Assembly: GCA_024663395.1 (NCBI GenBank)
Contig: JANFAH010000039.1
Coordinates: 543,501-607,500, forward strand
Reading direction: 5' to 3'
Length of the DNA stretch: 64,000 nucleotides
Origin: Pisolithus tinctorius
Taxonomy: Eukaryota > Basidiomycota > Agaricomycetes > Boletales > Pisolithaceae
The notes under the pieces: model-generated
The model's database searches: none
What the model was told of the DNA's origin: nothing
The model's input: only the letters and a program-made list of their open reading frames with translations
Position numbers and translations under genes: made by a program
Part shown: piece after piece, positions 1 through 9,678 of the stretch
Position numbering within the stretch: the stretch's first letter is position 1
How the letters are laid out: each line of letters opens with the position of its first letter

Positions 1-844
1 TTTCATGACTTGGAGACTGTCTTGGTACATGGATACCACGCGGCTTCGGCTTAGGAGGCGCACTAGGTGCTGAGCTACCATTGTTCCCCTTCATATCCTT
101 AGACGCAGAATGTTTAGTGACAACTTTCGAGGTAGCCGACAACTTGGGTAAACAAGTAGTGGATGAGGAAGGTGATGGGCTGTCCGTATGCGCCGAAAGG
201 TTGTTGTTGCGCAAGGCAGAGGTTCTGTGGCCATCGTCACCGCGACCAAGGACGCTTGTTGATATAGGCTCGAGGAAGTCCAATGTATCGTCAGGATCAA
301 TATCCGGATTAGAAGACGAAGGAGGTAATTCTTCCTCCGGGCGGGTAGTAGTAGGAACTGCGCTCTTCTTCTTGCTAAACTTGAGGGACTTCAAAACGTT
401 GTTGGGTTTGTAGTCAGGGTGGAAAGGAAGTAGCTGTATCTGACCATTCACGTTTACACGTGCCATCCGCTCGGCAGCAGGAGCAATGTGTTCATCTGCC
501 TTTCCCTTAGAGATATAATTGGAAGTAGACCTGCTGGATCCCTGAGAGAGACGCAGCTCATCGTCACTGCTGCTGTTCGAAGTTGCCCTCCGCAATCCGC
601 GAGATGATGGGAGTTTGGACTTTCTAGTGGACGAGGTCGTAGAGCCCTGCGACCCGGATGGTCTGGAAGGAATCTGAGCGCCTCCGCCCCCAACAGCAAA
701 AGATGACCCGAAATCCTGAAACCCGACACCTTCACCAACGTGCACGGACGGCGCCAGCAGACGCCGTGACAACCTGCTACTAGGATCTGTGTAAATGTTA
801 GACCCGCTTCTTTTCAACGATCCATACAGGTCTTCCATGGCCAT
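1..844 (-). CDS. N-terminal part of unrecognised Ser/Pro-rich protein (runs off window)
   Basis: An uninterrupted minus-strand reading frame of about 281 codons starts at ATG 844 (sequence MAMEDLYGSLKRSG) and is still open at base 1, so the 3' part is missing. A second in-frame ATG lies two codons downstream. The visible part is rich in Ser, Pro, Arg and Gly and looks disordered. The most ordered-looking stretch is around residues 130-165, with VNVNGQIQLLPFHPDY followed by a Lys-rich patch. No splice signals are needed to keep it open. I do not recognise the family, and a basic Ser-rich tail of this kind fits many nuclear or cytoskeletal proteins. Coding status rests on the length of the open frame and its start context. 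Confidence 0.55.
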   Translation of the reverse strand, partial: MAMEDLYGSLKRSGSNIYTDPSSRLSRRLLAPSVHVGEGVGFQDFGSSFAVGGGGAQIPSRPSGSQGSTTSSTRKSKLPSSRGLRRATSNSSSDDELRLSQGSSRSTSNYISKGKADEHIAPAAERMARVNVNGQIQLLPFHPDYKPNNVLKSLKFSKKKSAVPTTTRPEEELPPSSSNPDIDPDDTLDFLEPISTSVLGRGDDGHRTSALRNNNLSAHTDSPSPSSSTTCLPKLSATSKVVTKHSASKDMKGNNGSSAPSAPPKPKPRGIHVPRQSPSHE

Positions 845-979
845 AACGACAGCCAAGCCAAGGGCTGCACTCGACCGTGCACTCGACCAGGACTGAGCGC
901 GTTTTTATAATAGGCTTCGTGATGTACAAAATGGGATAACGCGTCATTTGGATTTGTTTGTCCACCGCCCCTGTACTCT

Positions 980-2102
980 CTAAGCACACCTTCGCTCCTT
1001 GTCAAGGGCTTCTCCCCATCCTCTCACTTCTTCGTGACGCAACAGGGGCAGACCGCTATCGAAAAATTCCTGAAGGTGCCTACCATGTTCCTTCTCGTAT
1101 TCTCGAGCTGTCCAGTACACGTCATTCCAATGTAAATGAGGAGGAACAAAAAGCTGACCTTGCAGCGCCATTTCCAGGCGGTCTAAATCTACGCCATCGT
1201 TAATGTAACCATCACAGGCAGGAGAGGCTATACCGTACCTTTCACAAACTTTGCCTCTTTTGTCTGCTGCTCCTCGTATTCCTATGTCATTAAACATGAG
1301 AATGACTTCCTGTCCTTTCGAAAATGCCGCCCTACCCTCCACAGAGCCTCTATTTTGAGCGCAGCTTCGCTCCCATGCAACATGTCATGCACAAAATTGT
1401 GCATCGCTTCCTGTATGATCGCCATTCATACCTTTCAAAGCGTAATTTGAGGGTGAAACAAACGAACCGATTCGAGTCGCTTCTTCTCCTCCTTTGATAT
1501 CCCCTCGCTTGGAGTGATGTCCCCGACTACATACAGAACTCATCTTCAACGTGGAGAACATGAAAACATGTGCACTTGATCACAAACCCTGCGCCTCTGC
1601 GAGATCATGCACGATACACATCAACACGCATCTGCAAATCATATGTGCCGAATGTCACAGTTTCTCATCATACCAGATAAGAAACGTGGTACTCACTTGG
1701 AAATATTGAGATTCGCGTCAGACGTACACATTGCAAGGATAGCCATGCGATACATGTGATCCGCGATGCTGTTCCGAAATGTTGTTAATAGGAACCATCC
1801 GCGATTGGCAGTCTCCTCGTCATTCACCTCTCTGGGTTGGGAATCTGTGGTGACGTAGAAATTCAATTAGATACCTAGTCCCATAGTGCAAACGACAAAA
1901 CATGCATTACGGTTTATCCATCCAGTACGCTTTTGTATCTGCAGCACCGCCGAGTCGATCTGGTGAAGTTCCAAAGTACGCAAAAACGTACCTTGAGCCT
2001 TTCCAGGACATGAAAGAAGGCAAGCCTGTCGGTGTCTGCATCTCCTGTTGGAACGTAAAGAGGCGGAAATACTCGTTTTCCAGAGAAAGACAGCTCCGCC
2101 AT
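980..2102 (-). CDS. HD-domain 5'-deoxynucleotidase, HDDC2/Ygk1 family
   Basis: Ten short exons join into about 203 residues matching the HDDC2/YBR242W family, metal-dependent HD hydrolases that dephosphorylate deoxynucleoside 5'-monophosphates. Visible family blocks in order: FFHVLERLK, KRTGWINRN, PNPESIADHMYRM (first metal His), VHDLAEAQVGDITP (the HD pair), HDMLHGSEAALKIEALW, FVKDLDRLEMALQ (final metal Asp) and LQEFFDSGLP near the C terminus. All metal ligands are present and the length is normal. The start at 2102 gives MAELSFSGK before the conserved region. Eight introns are GT-AG; the second, at 1845-1905, needs a GC donor to join NRN to IPNPES. The long unspliced frame over 980-1342 is exon plus intron read-through. 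Family assignment is firm; exact exon edges are hand-made. Confidence 0.88.
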
Positions 2103-2467
2103 TCCCTTTAGTGTGCTGTGACCAGCAGAAAAGACCGCTTTGCCAATTCCTAATAGATAAGATCTTAAGGCATGATAGGGGTCTAACTTGTATCAACCAT
2201 CGGTTGGATGCATCAAATCGTCCACAAGTTGACGGAAGGACGAGCAGTGTATCAATCGACTGTCTAAGCTTCAAGCATGGGACCAGATTATATTACACAT
2301 GTACTTAGGTTCTACAATACGATCCACCTCACATCACACAGTAAGTCGTGCAGGGCCCTCCTGCACATGGCTAACAGGGTCGCTGGGCTAAGCTGCGCAC
2401 CTCGTGAGTCTTGCCGGCAACCAAGAATGCATGTTTCGAGATGCCAGCTTCTGCATCCATCATCATC
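2103..2467. other. Spacer between two minus-strand genes
   Basis: Only short overlapping frames without family resemblance are present. It should hold the promoter of the HD-hydrolase gene on the left and the 3' end of the gene on the right. No clear TATA box was seen. Confidence 0.4.
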
Positions 2468-4750
2468 CTAGTTTCGGAGGGCGTCAGACAAACTGGATTT
2501 TTTATCGAGACTAAACGCAACCAATACGCACTGCGACAACGGATTCAAAGTTCCATCATATGTTTCTTCAAGTACATCTAGGATTGTGTTTCCAATGTTT
2601 GCCAAGGCCTGGAACAGCGTCGTTATGGTGTTTCGTTCCATGTATAACACGCGACCCACCATTGCTCGGCCGGTCAGCCTTTCCTTTGGGAGCGTCTTAT
2701 CTGTAAAAAGACCCACGACCTGCGATTCTTTATGAACATTATCCAGCTTTGGAGAGAGCGGGACAAGGAACCTACTTTTTCTAGAACTTCTTCGACCTCA
2801 GAGCGGACTCCGCACCAACACACTAGTAAGATCTATCCATGCACTTAAACTTCTCGACGACAAAGACATGCTGTGGTAGTCACCATTCCAGTAATGTCTT
2901 CCTCCAGTGCCCTCCGTTCACTGTCGCTCCTCGTCAGAAGAACAATCCCTTCACTTCTTCTACAAGGGAAGGAATGGTGTACCTGCATTATCGCACCGAA
3001 AATAGCACGTTTGAGGTGTGCGATTCAGAGATGACACGGATACGTACTCCCAGACGTCAACGTCAATGCTGCGTATGTGTCTCGCAGTTCGATATCTGGG
3101 GCACCCAACATCCAAACTTCCGATAGATCGAGGAGTGAACCAGAAGGTGTTCCGTGTCAAATTAGTATAGACGCTACCAATCGTTCGCAGGAGCTGTTTA
3201 TCATAAGCGTTGCCTCAGCCCCACAGAAATGTACTTGGCTCGACACCAAACGACACTGACTTCAGTTCAAATGCCTGGTCCCACACTGTCGGTTCCCGAG
3301 TGTAGTGGTCTAGGTCAGGGTTGTCAATGTTGGCAATACACTTCAACTGCTCTACCAGAGCCTCAACGCGCAAATCCGGGGTTGTGTCGGACTCCTTCCA
3401 ACTGTATAGATCGTGTGAGGCTGGGGAATCACTATCTGATAGTGTATTGGCCCCGACGACTCTGCATAGGGACCCGGATTCTGAACGGGTCCCGTCACTC
3501 CTTCCAGCCGCCACCATTAGGGCCAGTCGATGAAAAAAAGTTAGTTCGCCAACCTGAGCAGGTTCAAGGCAAGTCAGGAAACGGACGCGGAGGGATTATA
3601 CTGCGCACAAATTCTTTGAAACGACTGCCACCAAATACTTCCTTAAGGAACCGGATGTTTTTGCTCGGTGGTCAATGAGTCGTTCTTATCCTTTGTACAC
3701 CTGTTCGCGACTTCAGCTTCAAGCAGTTTGCCTAAGAACGCACCCATCCCAACAATAGAAAGAAGTGATATCTGCATTCCGAGGAACACTATCAACTTCC
3801 CTTCCGACAAGGACCTTAATAAGCGTGGGTGGTTTACCTGAGGTCGTTGAGCCATTCTCTTAGTTTCCAGTGGCACCTTTCCTCTCGCCAAAGAAGGGGA
3901 CCAAATGGAGTGTATAAGGGAATAGTGGTTATAATCTCCCTCGGACCTTCTGTATGGAAATGAAAATGACCACTAAACGCGAGTCAACAGCAAACTTACT
4001 ATTTTTGAGCTCCGACATATCCTCTGGGAAGTAGATTTCTGAAAATACAACGAGCGTTGTTACCAGACACGATCCTGCAAGACGCGCAAACAAGGAGGAC
4101 ACGACATCTTGGTTGTTTGGAAGTGACATCCCAGTTGCGCTACGAAAGATTAGCCGGCCTGGAAAGGGGGCGGATCTGGTTACTTTCACAATGATATCCC
4201 CTAACATTTCACAATTCTTGTGGTCGATCTCATGCTTGACCGGCTCAATAGAAACCTGCATGCCCAACTCTGTCGCCAGATCGAAGGTGTTTCCTTGTGT
4301 TTAAAAGCTCCCCCGCCAGCACTGTACAGACGACCGTAGTCGCCAAGCTGTTTCTATCATAATTTGAAGTAAAGTAGATACGAGTGCGCGCACTTTAATT
4401 TCAGACGAATCTGTTCTGACGAAGAGGGGTGATGGTGAATCATCGTTCAAGGGATACACCATAAAAGGCGTGCTCCAATTGGGATCCCTCATGAAACCCA
4501 TGCGGAGTCTCCTACCAATAGTCAGATACCATGCGTTCGGAGGAGTAACTTTGCACCTCATAATCAACTTCGCTGCAAGGCGAACAGAGACCAGGACAGT
4601 GGACAGTGTTGAGTGTTACTATGCAGTTGCCGTGGGAGCTTTTTGGACTGGTAGATATCATTCTCACACCTTGGACAGACTGGGGGAGGTGGAAATGCTG
4701 AAGCACCGGCAGAAAGTTACGCCGTTCCTGAGAGAAAGCTGTTGATCAGC
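2468..4750 (-). CDS. Unrecognised multi-exon gene (approximate limits)
   Basis: Several minus-strand frames with protein-like composition lie in order and are separated by plausible GT-AG introns. Around 4310-3990 there is a stretch with ATELGMQVSIEPVKHE and EIYFPEDMSELKN. It can be spliced at a GTAAGT donor to a block over 3950-3850 with PLYTPFGPLLWREER, and then to blocks near 3640-3560 (EVFGGSRFKEFVR), 3470-3220 (WKESDTTPDLRVEALVEQL) and 2716-2468, which ends in SLSDALRN and a stop. I could not build one continuous reading frame, and no domain was recognised. It may be a real lineage-specific gene with many introns or a partly decayed one. The outer limits are guesses. Confidence 0.35.
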
Positions 4751-5217
4751 CCGTCGAGAGAATCTCTTCCAAAGTATTCAAGTGAAGACGTTGAAATACC
4801 ACTCCACCATGAGATATATTCTCGTTAGCGCATATAATACGCGTCAAGTATTTCCGCCGACAGTAGCAGAAAGCCATAGCAAAACGACAGACCAGATCCG
4901 AGCAAAATTCATTTAAGCGCTTTTGTTTAGTTGTGGAGCTAAGTCCGTTGCAGGTGGCAGTGCGTTTGACCTGCAAATTTGAGTCGGCCACCCAGCCACA
5001 GCGGCTCGCCCTCGGCGGCGGGGACGGCCATTCGGAGTGTGACGCCTCGTGACGGCACCGGCATCGTCGATCGTGCAGGATGGCGTCGGGACGCGGAAGC
5101 AAACGTTTGGCGGTTAGCGGATAAGTTGCCTTCACATATTCAGGTGACCAGATCAACTACACAGGATTTAGTATCCGCCGCTAACCTCGTCTCCACTCTC
5201 AGAACCTTGTCATCAGC
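4751..5217. other. Intergenic, GC-rich patch
   Basis: No gene recognised. The part at 4980-5100 is GC-rich and opens short frames on both strands, none with family resemblance. It precedes the frameshifted gene that starts at 5218. Confidence 0.35.
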
Positions 5218-5995
5218 ATGACCGAACTCATACGCAGTGCCAAGTCTGGTAACGATTGGACGAGCCATGAGCTCGCGGCGTACAACATCGTGGTCGAGTA
5301 TCAAAACGCTGCCACCTTCGGCACGGACAACCTCCCCCAGCCCACCGTTAACCCAGCTATCCTCACGGCTACGTTGCCTGACGATGCTGCTGATGACGGT
5401 GATTATTACCTCCTTCGTTCGATGGATCTCGCTATGTCTCCCGCCCCAGCAGAAGAATCTGCTGTCGACGATTTTGCTGTGCTTCTGTTGCGTGCGTTGG
5501 GCTACACTCCGAGAGGCAGGGTTGTAAGGACGAGGAAGGTCATCCCTCTCATCATTTGTGGCGAGGCTAGGCATGTCAAAACGGATGTGTGCATCATTGA
5601 CCAAAAAAAAAGAAATTTTGCTCTTGGTCCAGGAAGACAAGCGGCACCTGGACTCATCAGATCCAGAACCACAGCTCATCGCAGAAGCCATTGCGGCCTT
5701 CGCTGCAAATAATCAGACTCGCCAACGAACGCTCAATCAGCCCCCCCTTAATTCCAAGGTCATGGCTGGAATCACTATGAAGGGCACCGCACCAATTTTC
5801 TACAAAATTTTGGTTACGGCGGCACTCGCAGGTAGTGTCGCAAGCGGGGTTTACCCTCAGGTGGCAACTACTGTCTATGCACACGTTCCCAATGTCCCGA
5901 GACCGAATCGCCGCTGGAGAGAAGGTATGCAGCCATTGGATAATAGGCAGGTCATTTTGTCTTGTTATGAGGCGTTTAGGCAATTCGTGAACTGA
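5218..5995 (+). pseudogene. Agaricomycete-restricted uncharacterised protein, frameshifted at a poly-A run
   Basis: The frame from ATG 5218 (MTELIRSAKSGNDWTSHELA) runs through a well-formed sequence including DLAMSPAPAEESAVDDFA and PLIICGEARHVKTDVCIID. It then reaches nine consecutive A at 5603-5611, after which the family-like sequence continues in the next frame: LLLVQEDKRHL, PEPQLIAEAIAAFAANNQTR, GTAPIFYKI, ending in LSCYEAFRQFVN and a stop at 5993-5995. From memory this matches an abundant mushroom family of about 255 residues with no known function; the KTDVCIID...LLVQEDKRH stretch is its hallmark. The lesion is one base at a homopolymer, so a sequencing or assembly error is as likely as true decay. 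No introns are needed. Confidence 0.7.
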
Positions 5996-6269
5996 GGTGA
6001 AATGTAAGTCAATTTTCCCGAGGAACAAATGGTGATTGATTTCGATCGGCCAGATCCAAAGCTTAATAGTGGCAAATGAAACCTGAGCCCACTTGACATA
6101 TGTACAATTGAACGTATCATCATCTCTCCTTGAAATATCTGTTCGTTGATACATTTTGGCCCATGACAACGCCACAATTTCGGTATCAAGGGTTTACAGT
6201 GTTTTGAGCGCCAAAAAGAGGTCCATGGACGAGCATTGATTAAGCGACGATAGCCTTGGCTGGATAGTT

Positions 6270-6895
6270 CCAAGTCGGAAGTATGTAGACTCCAAGGACC
6301 AGCTCAACCAGCACTTTGGGCGAAAACTACCAGAAAGGATCTCACCCGACGATTTGGAAAGAGTAAGGCGGGAATATCAATTGAACTTGAACTCTGACCC
6401 CAGAAAACGGTCGTTTTCCAGGTTCGTTTTTTCCTTTTGTTATAAACCGTCTAGCAGGGGATGTATGATCTCAAAATGGCTCGGGTAGGTTGATGCGTGG
6501 ATTGAACGGGAAGTTCGACGACGACGGGCTCGTCAACATGTTGCTGAAAGCGACTGAAAGTCCCGCGAGCGCGTTCCGGGCTAGAGGTATTGCAGCCATC
6601 TTTCGACCCGCAGAGATCCTTGCAATCGAGCAAGCACGGTTTTGGGGAGTGTGTTCGTTGAACGAGTTTAGAACTCGTCAAGGACTGAAACGTATGTATT
6701 TCTGTTTTACTCTTTGCTATATTCTTAGTTTTTTTTGGGTAGCGTTTGAAGATTTTGAAGAGTGGTGTTCAGATCCTGTCATTTCGGTGAGTTGATGTGC
6801 CGTGGGTATTGACAACTGGTGTTTATAGAGTACTGCGCGAAGACTTTACGGTCATATCGACAATTTGGAGCTTTACGTGGGTCGTTCCCGTGCTT
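6270..6895 (+). pseudogene. Internal fragment of a Ppo-type linoleate diol synthase (heme peroxidase domain)
   Basis: Four spliced pieces give a segment of the fungal psi-factor-producing oxygenase family: a stretch with LNLNSDPRKRSFSR, then GLNGKFDDDGLVNMLLKATE, ASAFRARGIAAIFRP, ILAIEQARFWGVCSLNEFR, FEDFEEWCSDP and ARRLYGHIDNLELYVG. In intact enzymes of about 1000-1100 residues this block follows the N-terminal dioxygenase part and precedes the proximal heme region. Here resemblance stops after LYVG, and the expected GYTISRA-type continuation is absent. Introns are still present at plausible positions (about 6421-6488, 6691-6742 and 6790-6829), so the fragment derives from genomic DNA rather than a transcript. 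Nothing else of the gene was found nearby. It is almost certainly non-functional. Confidence 0.75.
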
Positions 6896-7472
6896 TTTCT
6901 CCAAGACGAAATTTGCACCGGAGGAGACATCGAATTGACGCAAGAAGAATTTGGTGGGAATCAGTCATCGATAGCATGGACATCACTGGGAGAAGATACC
7001 CCACTGTTGCTGCCCCGTGCGGTGGAGGGCATAATGAGGGCTTGGAGTTACTTTTTCGAGAAATAGACACTTGGACAAGGAAAATACGCGTCGGTCTGTC
7101 TCCCATTTTACATTTGTGTGCAGCGGTAAATGCTGTCACGATGAGTGTCCGTGCGACGGCCCATCAGGGCTTGAATCGAGATGGAAGCCTGTATAATACG
7201 ACGACATTCGGCGTCCGCGTGCGCAACCTCCTCTGTTATAGGAAGGGGTTGTTTCTGGTTGCCTTCGTTTTTCAAGTCAACGGGGTTCGACAATGCTCAA
7301 TGAAATTGTCGCGGAGGCATTAAACAGACACGGTCTAGCCGATTCCTACCTAAGAACTCGGTTAGCCACTTGTTGGACCCTCCCAACTGGCATGACAACG
7401 GGCGTAAACTATGGGCGCAAATTGACAACCAGTCAATTGCGCAAATGTGAGCCTGATGGCCACCATATCTAG
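6896..7472. other. Spacer downstream of the Ppo fragment
   Basis: A plus-strand frame continues to 7323 but loses resemblance to oxygenases after about 6895 and becomes Arg-rich and irregular. Nothing else was recognised. Confidence 0.4.
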
Positions 7473-7812
7473 TTAATCGGGAAGCAATAAACGACTCTCC
7501 AACAGAGGTCTTGCTGTGGCCACGCAGAAAACAGGAAATCGAATACTATCACCCACGTTTTTTACCCCCCAGTAGCCGGATGTTACATCTAAAGCCTCGA
7601 TGAATTCATAGTGTTGCACTGTGACGACACGAAAAAATATCCCGGAAGCGGCTTGGATCATCCGCCAGGAAGTTGTTGAACCAGCCAGTCCATCTTGACT
7701 CCCAACCCCAAGCAAATATACTCTGGTTATTGGACGTACGCGTGGTTTCCAGCTGCAGACGTCGAAATGCATTCTTTCCTTCTCCATACAACATTGGCAC
7801 GTGCCATGACAT
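7473..7812 (-). pseudogene. Fragment of a HET-E-like heterokaryon incompatibility gene
   Basis: The minus-strand frame from 7812 contains VPMLYGEGKNAFRRLQLE, followed by SIFAWGW and FLADDPSRFRD. This is the characteristic region just after the HET domain in HET-E-1-like proteins, where a small-GTPase-like or NACHT section often follows. The frame stops shortly after that, and the sequence continues in another frame with VVTVQHYEFIEALDV to 7473, so a frameshift separates the halves. The HET domain itself, which should lie upstream (above 7812), is missing. In fungi this family mediates cell death after hyphal fusion; this piece cannot encode that. It lies next to the Ppo fragment. Confidence 0.7.
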
Positions 7813-8264
7813 TACTTCCCCTTCGTCGGCCGCACCACAACATTAGTGCGACAACATGGCATGTATTGCGTATTTCAATGTTTTTTTCCAGCTTCAAAGA
7901 AGGGTATTTGCACGGACGAATCGCATTCGAATCCTCCGATTTCGTGCAAATGTATCGATAAAGTAAGGCTACCGGACAAAAGAAACGTCTCTTGGTGCGA
8001 GTTTAGACTGCAGGTTTTGACGGTTGAGTAGGGTAAGTGGGACTGCTGTTATCCCGAGGGCTCTAGTTAGCAAGATGAACACGAGGTTCGGGTCCAGTGA
8101 TTCCCCTCTTCCCATGTACAGCACGCAGACTTTGAAGTTCTAAACGAGGTGCCGGTCGATGAATCGAGGCAGTGACATTACGATCAGCATTCGTACGATC
8201 TCCGTATTCCGAAAAGATAAGATAATGAGTAAGGTCACGTGCAGAGATATGACCTCATCGACTG
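7813..8264. other. Intergenic
   Basis: No coding frame with family resemblance. It contains the 3' flank of SDS3 and the truncated edge of the HET fragment. Confidence 0.4.
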
Positions 8265-9491
8265 CTATGCAACCTTACTCGACGAAATTGCAGCTGCCCT
8301 TCTTCTCTTCGTGCCCCTTCTAATCTCAAATAGGTCCGCCTCAATTTCGATATCCTTACACTGTCCCAACATCGCCAAGCTTTTTCCCAACGCGCCTGAG
8401 CCGACGGCGCTTTGACCGGAGCCCATTTTGGCACGTCTCCTATTGCCATTTCCACCTGCGCCACCACCAGCGGTCGAGTGCCCATTTGTGAGCGTTACTG
8501 ATGTGAGAGGGAATGGAAATGGGGAAGGGATCTCGTCTACCGAAAGAGAATGTGGGTTTGTGACTGGACCGGTTGTTATGGGTGTCGTGCTTCCATTCGA
8601 GATGCCAAGTGCTGCTAGGCCGAGAGGTGTGGGGGGTGGTGATGTACCGACCTTGTTGCGTAGTTTTCGGGTGATATGAATGCGCGATTGGATATCTAGA
8701 GATGGGTCTGTACAAGCAGTGTCGGGATCGGGGTGTTCGGAAGACAACGTAGTATGCGTACCGTTGACAGCTCCTTCGCCTTCTTTCTCTTCTCGAGCGC
8801 GACGCTTTCGTTCTTCTATTCCTTCCAAGAGTCTTTCGCGTACCCGATCTCTGCCTTTTCTCCATTCCTCTTCTACACGCTCACGTTCCTCTTCATAGGC
8901 TGTTTGGGTGGTATGTAAAGAGTGTTTTGCTTCCAGGTCCAGTTGTGTGAGGAGAGCAGAGCGCTCAAGCGAGAGGGGGTACAGGCGAAGGTTGTAAAGG
9001 GGATATGTCTCTGGGCGAGATGCCAACTGTATCGTTGCACTGTGCAAAGCGGATATGTTTTCTGCAAAGTGTGGTCCACTGCGCATGTGCGTATGTGTGA
9101 GTGGTGAAGGGTATGAACATATGATAGTGTCAAGCACGCACTCATCTCTTCTGTCAATCTCTTTCCCGACCTTTCCGGAGATGTCCTTGCGTTTCTTCTC
9201 TTTCTTCGTGTCATCTAACGTGTCGCACATGATGAAATTGCGCCAAGGTGTTGTGGAAAAGTTTGTGGACGTACCGTGCGTGCGAGGGTTGCTGGGTCCT
9301 GAGATGGGAGTGTAGTGATGAACGTGGTGAATGTGAGGGTTTGAAGTGGGTTGAACCTGTGGTGGCTGAGGCTGGGCCTGGAAGTGCTGATATGATATAG
9401 TCATGGGCGTGTTGTCTGGCTGGATAACGTCTGCGCGAGCTTTGTGCGTTGAGGCATACGGCAATGCGAACATTCCTGGCTGAGGTGGCAT
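8265..9491 (-). CDS. SDS3: Sds3-like subunit of the Sin3/Rpd3 histone deacetylase complex
   Basis: Three exons give a protein of roughly 370 residues. After a Pro/Gln/His-rich N terminus come a Lys-rich helix (KKEKKRKDISGKVGKEIDRR), the block HFAENISALHSATIQL with YPLSLERSALL, and a strongly charged coiled coil (YEEERERVEEEWRKGRDRVR onward, ending EGIEERKRRAREE). This is the Sds3 domain, which bridges the deacetylase and Sin3 in the nucleus. Near the C terminus KDIEIEADLFEIRRGTKRRR is another conserved Sds3 motif. Introns are a 62 nt one after TSNPRTH-type sequence (GTACGT donor) and one with a GTGCGT donor that joins RRD to GPHFAEN. The start at 9491 (MPPQPGMFALP) is the first ATG; it faces the VIT/VWA gene 187 bp away. 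Confidence 0.83.
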   Translation of the reverse strand: MPPQPGMFALPYASTHKARADVIQPDNTPMTISYQHFQAQPQPPQVQPTSNPHIHHVHHYTPISGPSNPRTHGTSTNFSTTPWRNFIMCDTLDDTKKEKKRKDISGKVGKEIDRRDECVLDTIICSYPSPLTHTHMRSGPHFAENISALHSATIQLASRPETYPLYNLRLYPLSLERSALLTQLDLEAKHSLHTTQTAYEEERERVEEEWRKGRDRVRERLLEGIEERKRRAREEKEGEGAVNGTHTTLSSEHPDPDTACTDPSLDIQSRIHITRKLRNKVGTSPPPTPLGLAALGISNGSTTPITTGPVTNPHSLSVDEIPSPFPFPLTSVTLTNGHSTAGGGAGGNGNRRRAKMGSGQSAVGSGALGKSLAMLGQCKDIEIEADLFEIRRGTKRRRAAAISSSKVA

Positions 9492-9678
9492 GGCAGCGTC
9501 GAGGCAGTTGTCCCGGCGCTTTCGCAATGCAGACCACAGACCTGATCAGATTTGGAACACGTCTAAATATGGTAATCTCCGATCGCAGTACAGGGGTGCT
9601 ATCTGCCAAATTGCTTCCAACACGAGACTGAAGCGCTGAAATGCGGCTGATAAGCTCTAGCTCCAGCATCCACCAGCC
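9492..9678. promoter_or_regulatory. Short bidirectional promoter region SDS3 / VIT-VWA
   Basis: Only 187 bp separate the two divergent start codons. No TATA box is visible. Shared regulation is inferred from spacing alone. Confidence 0.35.

Noticed and set aside
980..1342. Single-exon reading of 120 codons on the minus strand
   Set aside because: It joins exons and introns of the HD-hydrolase gene. Spliced exons give the conserved family sequence, the unspliced frame does not.
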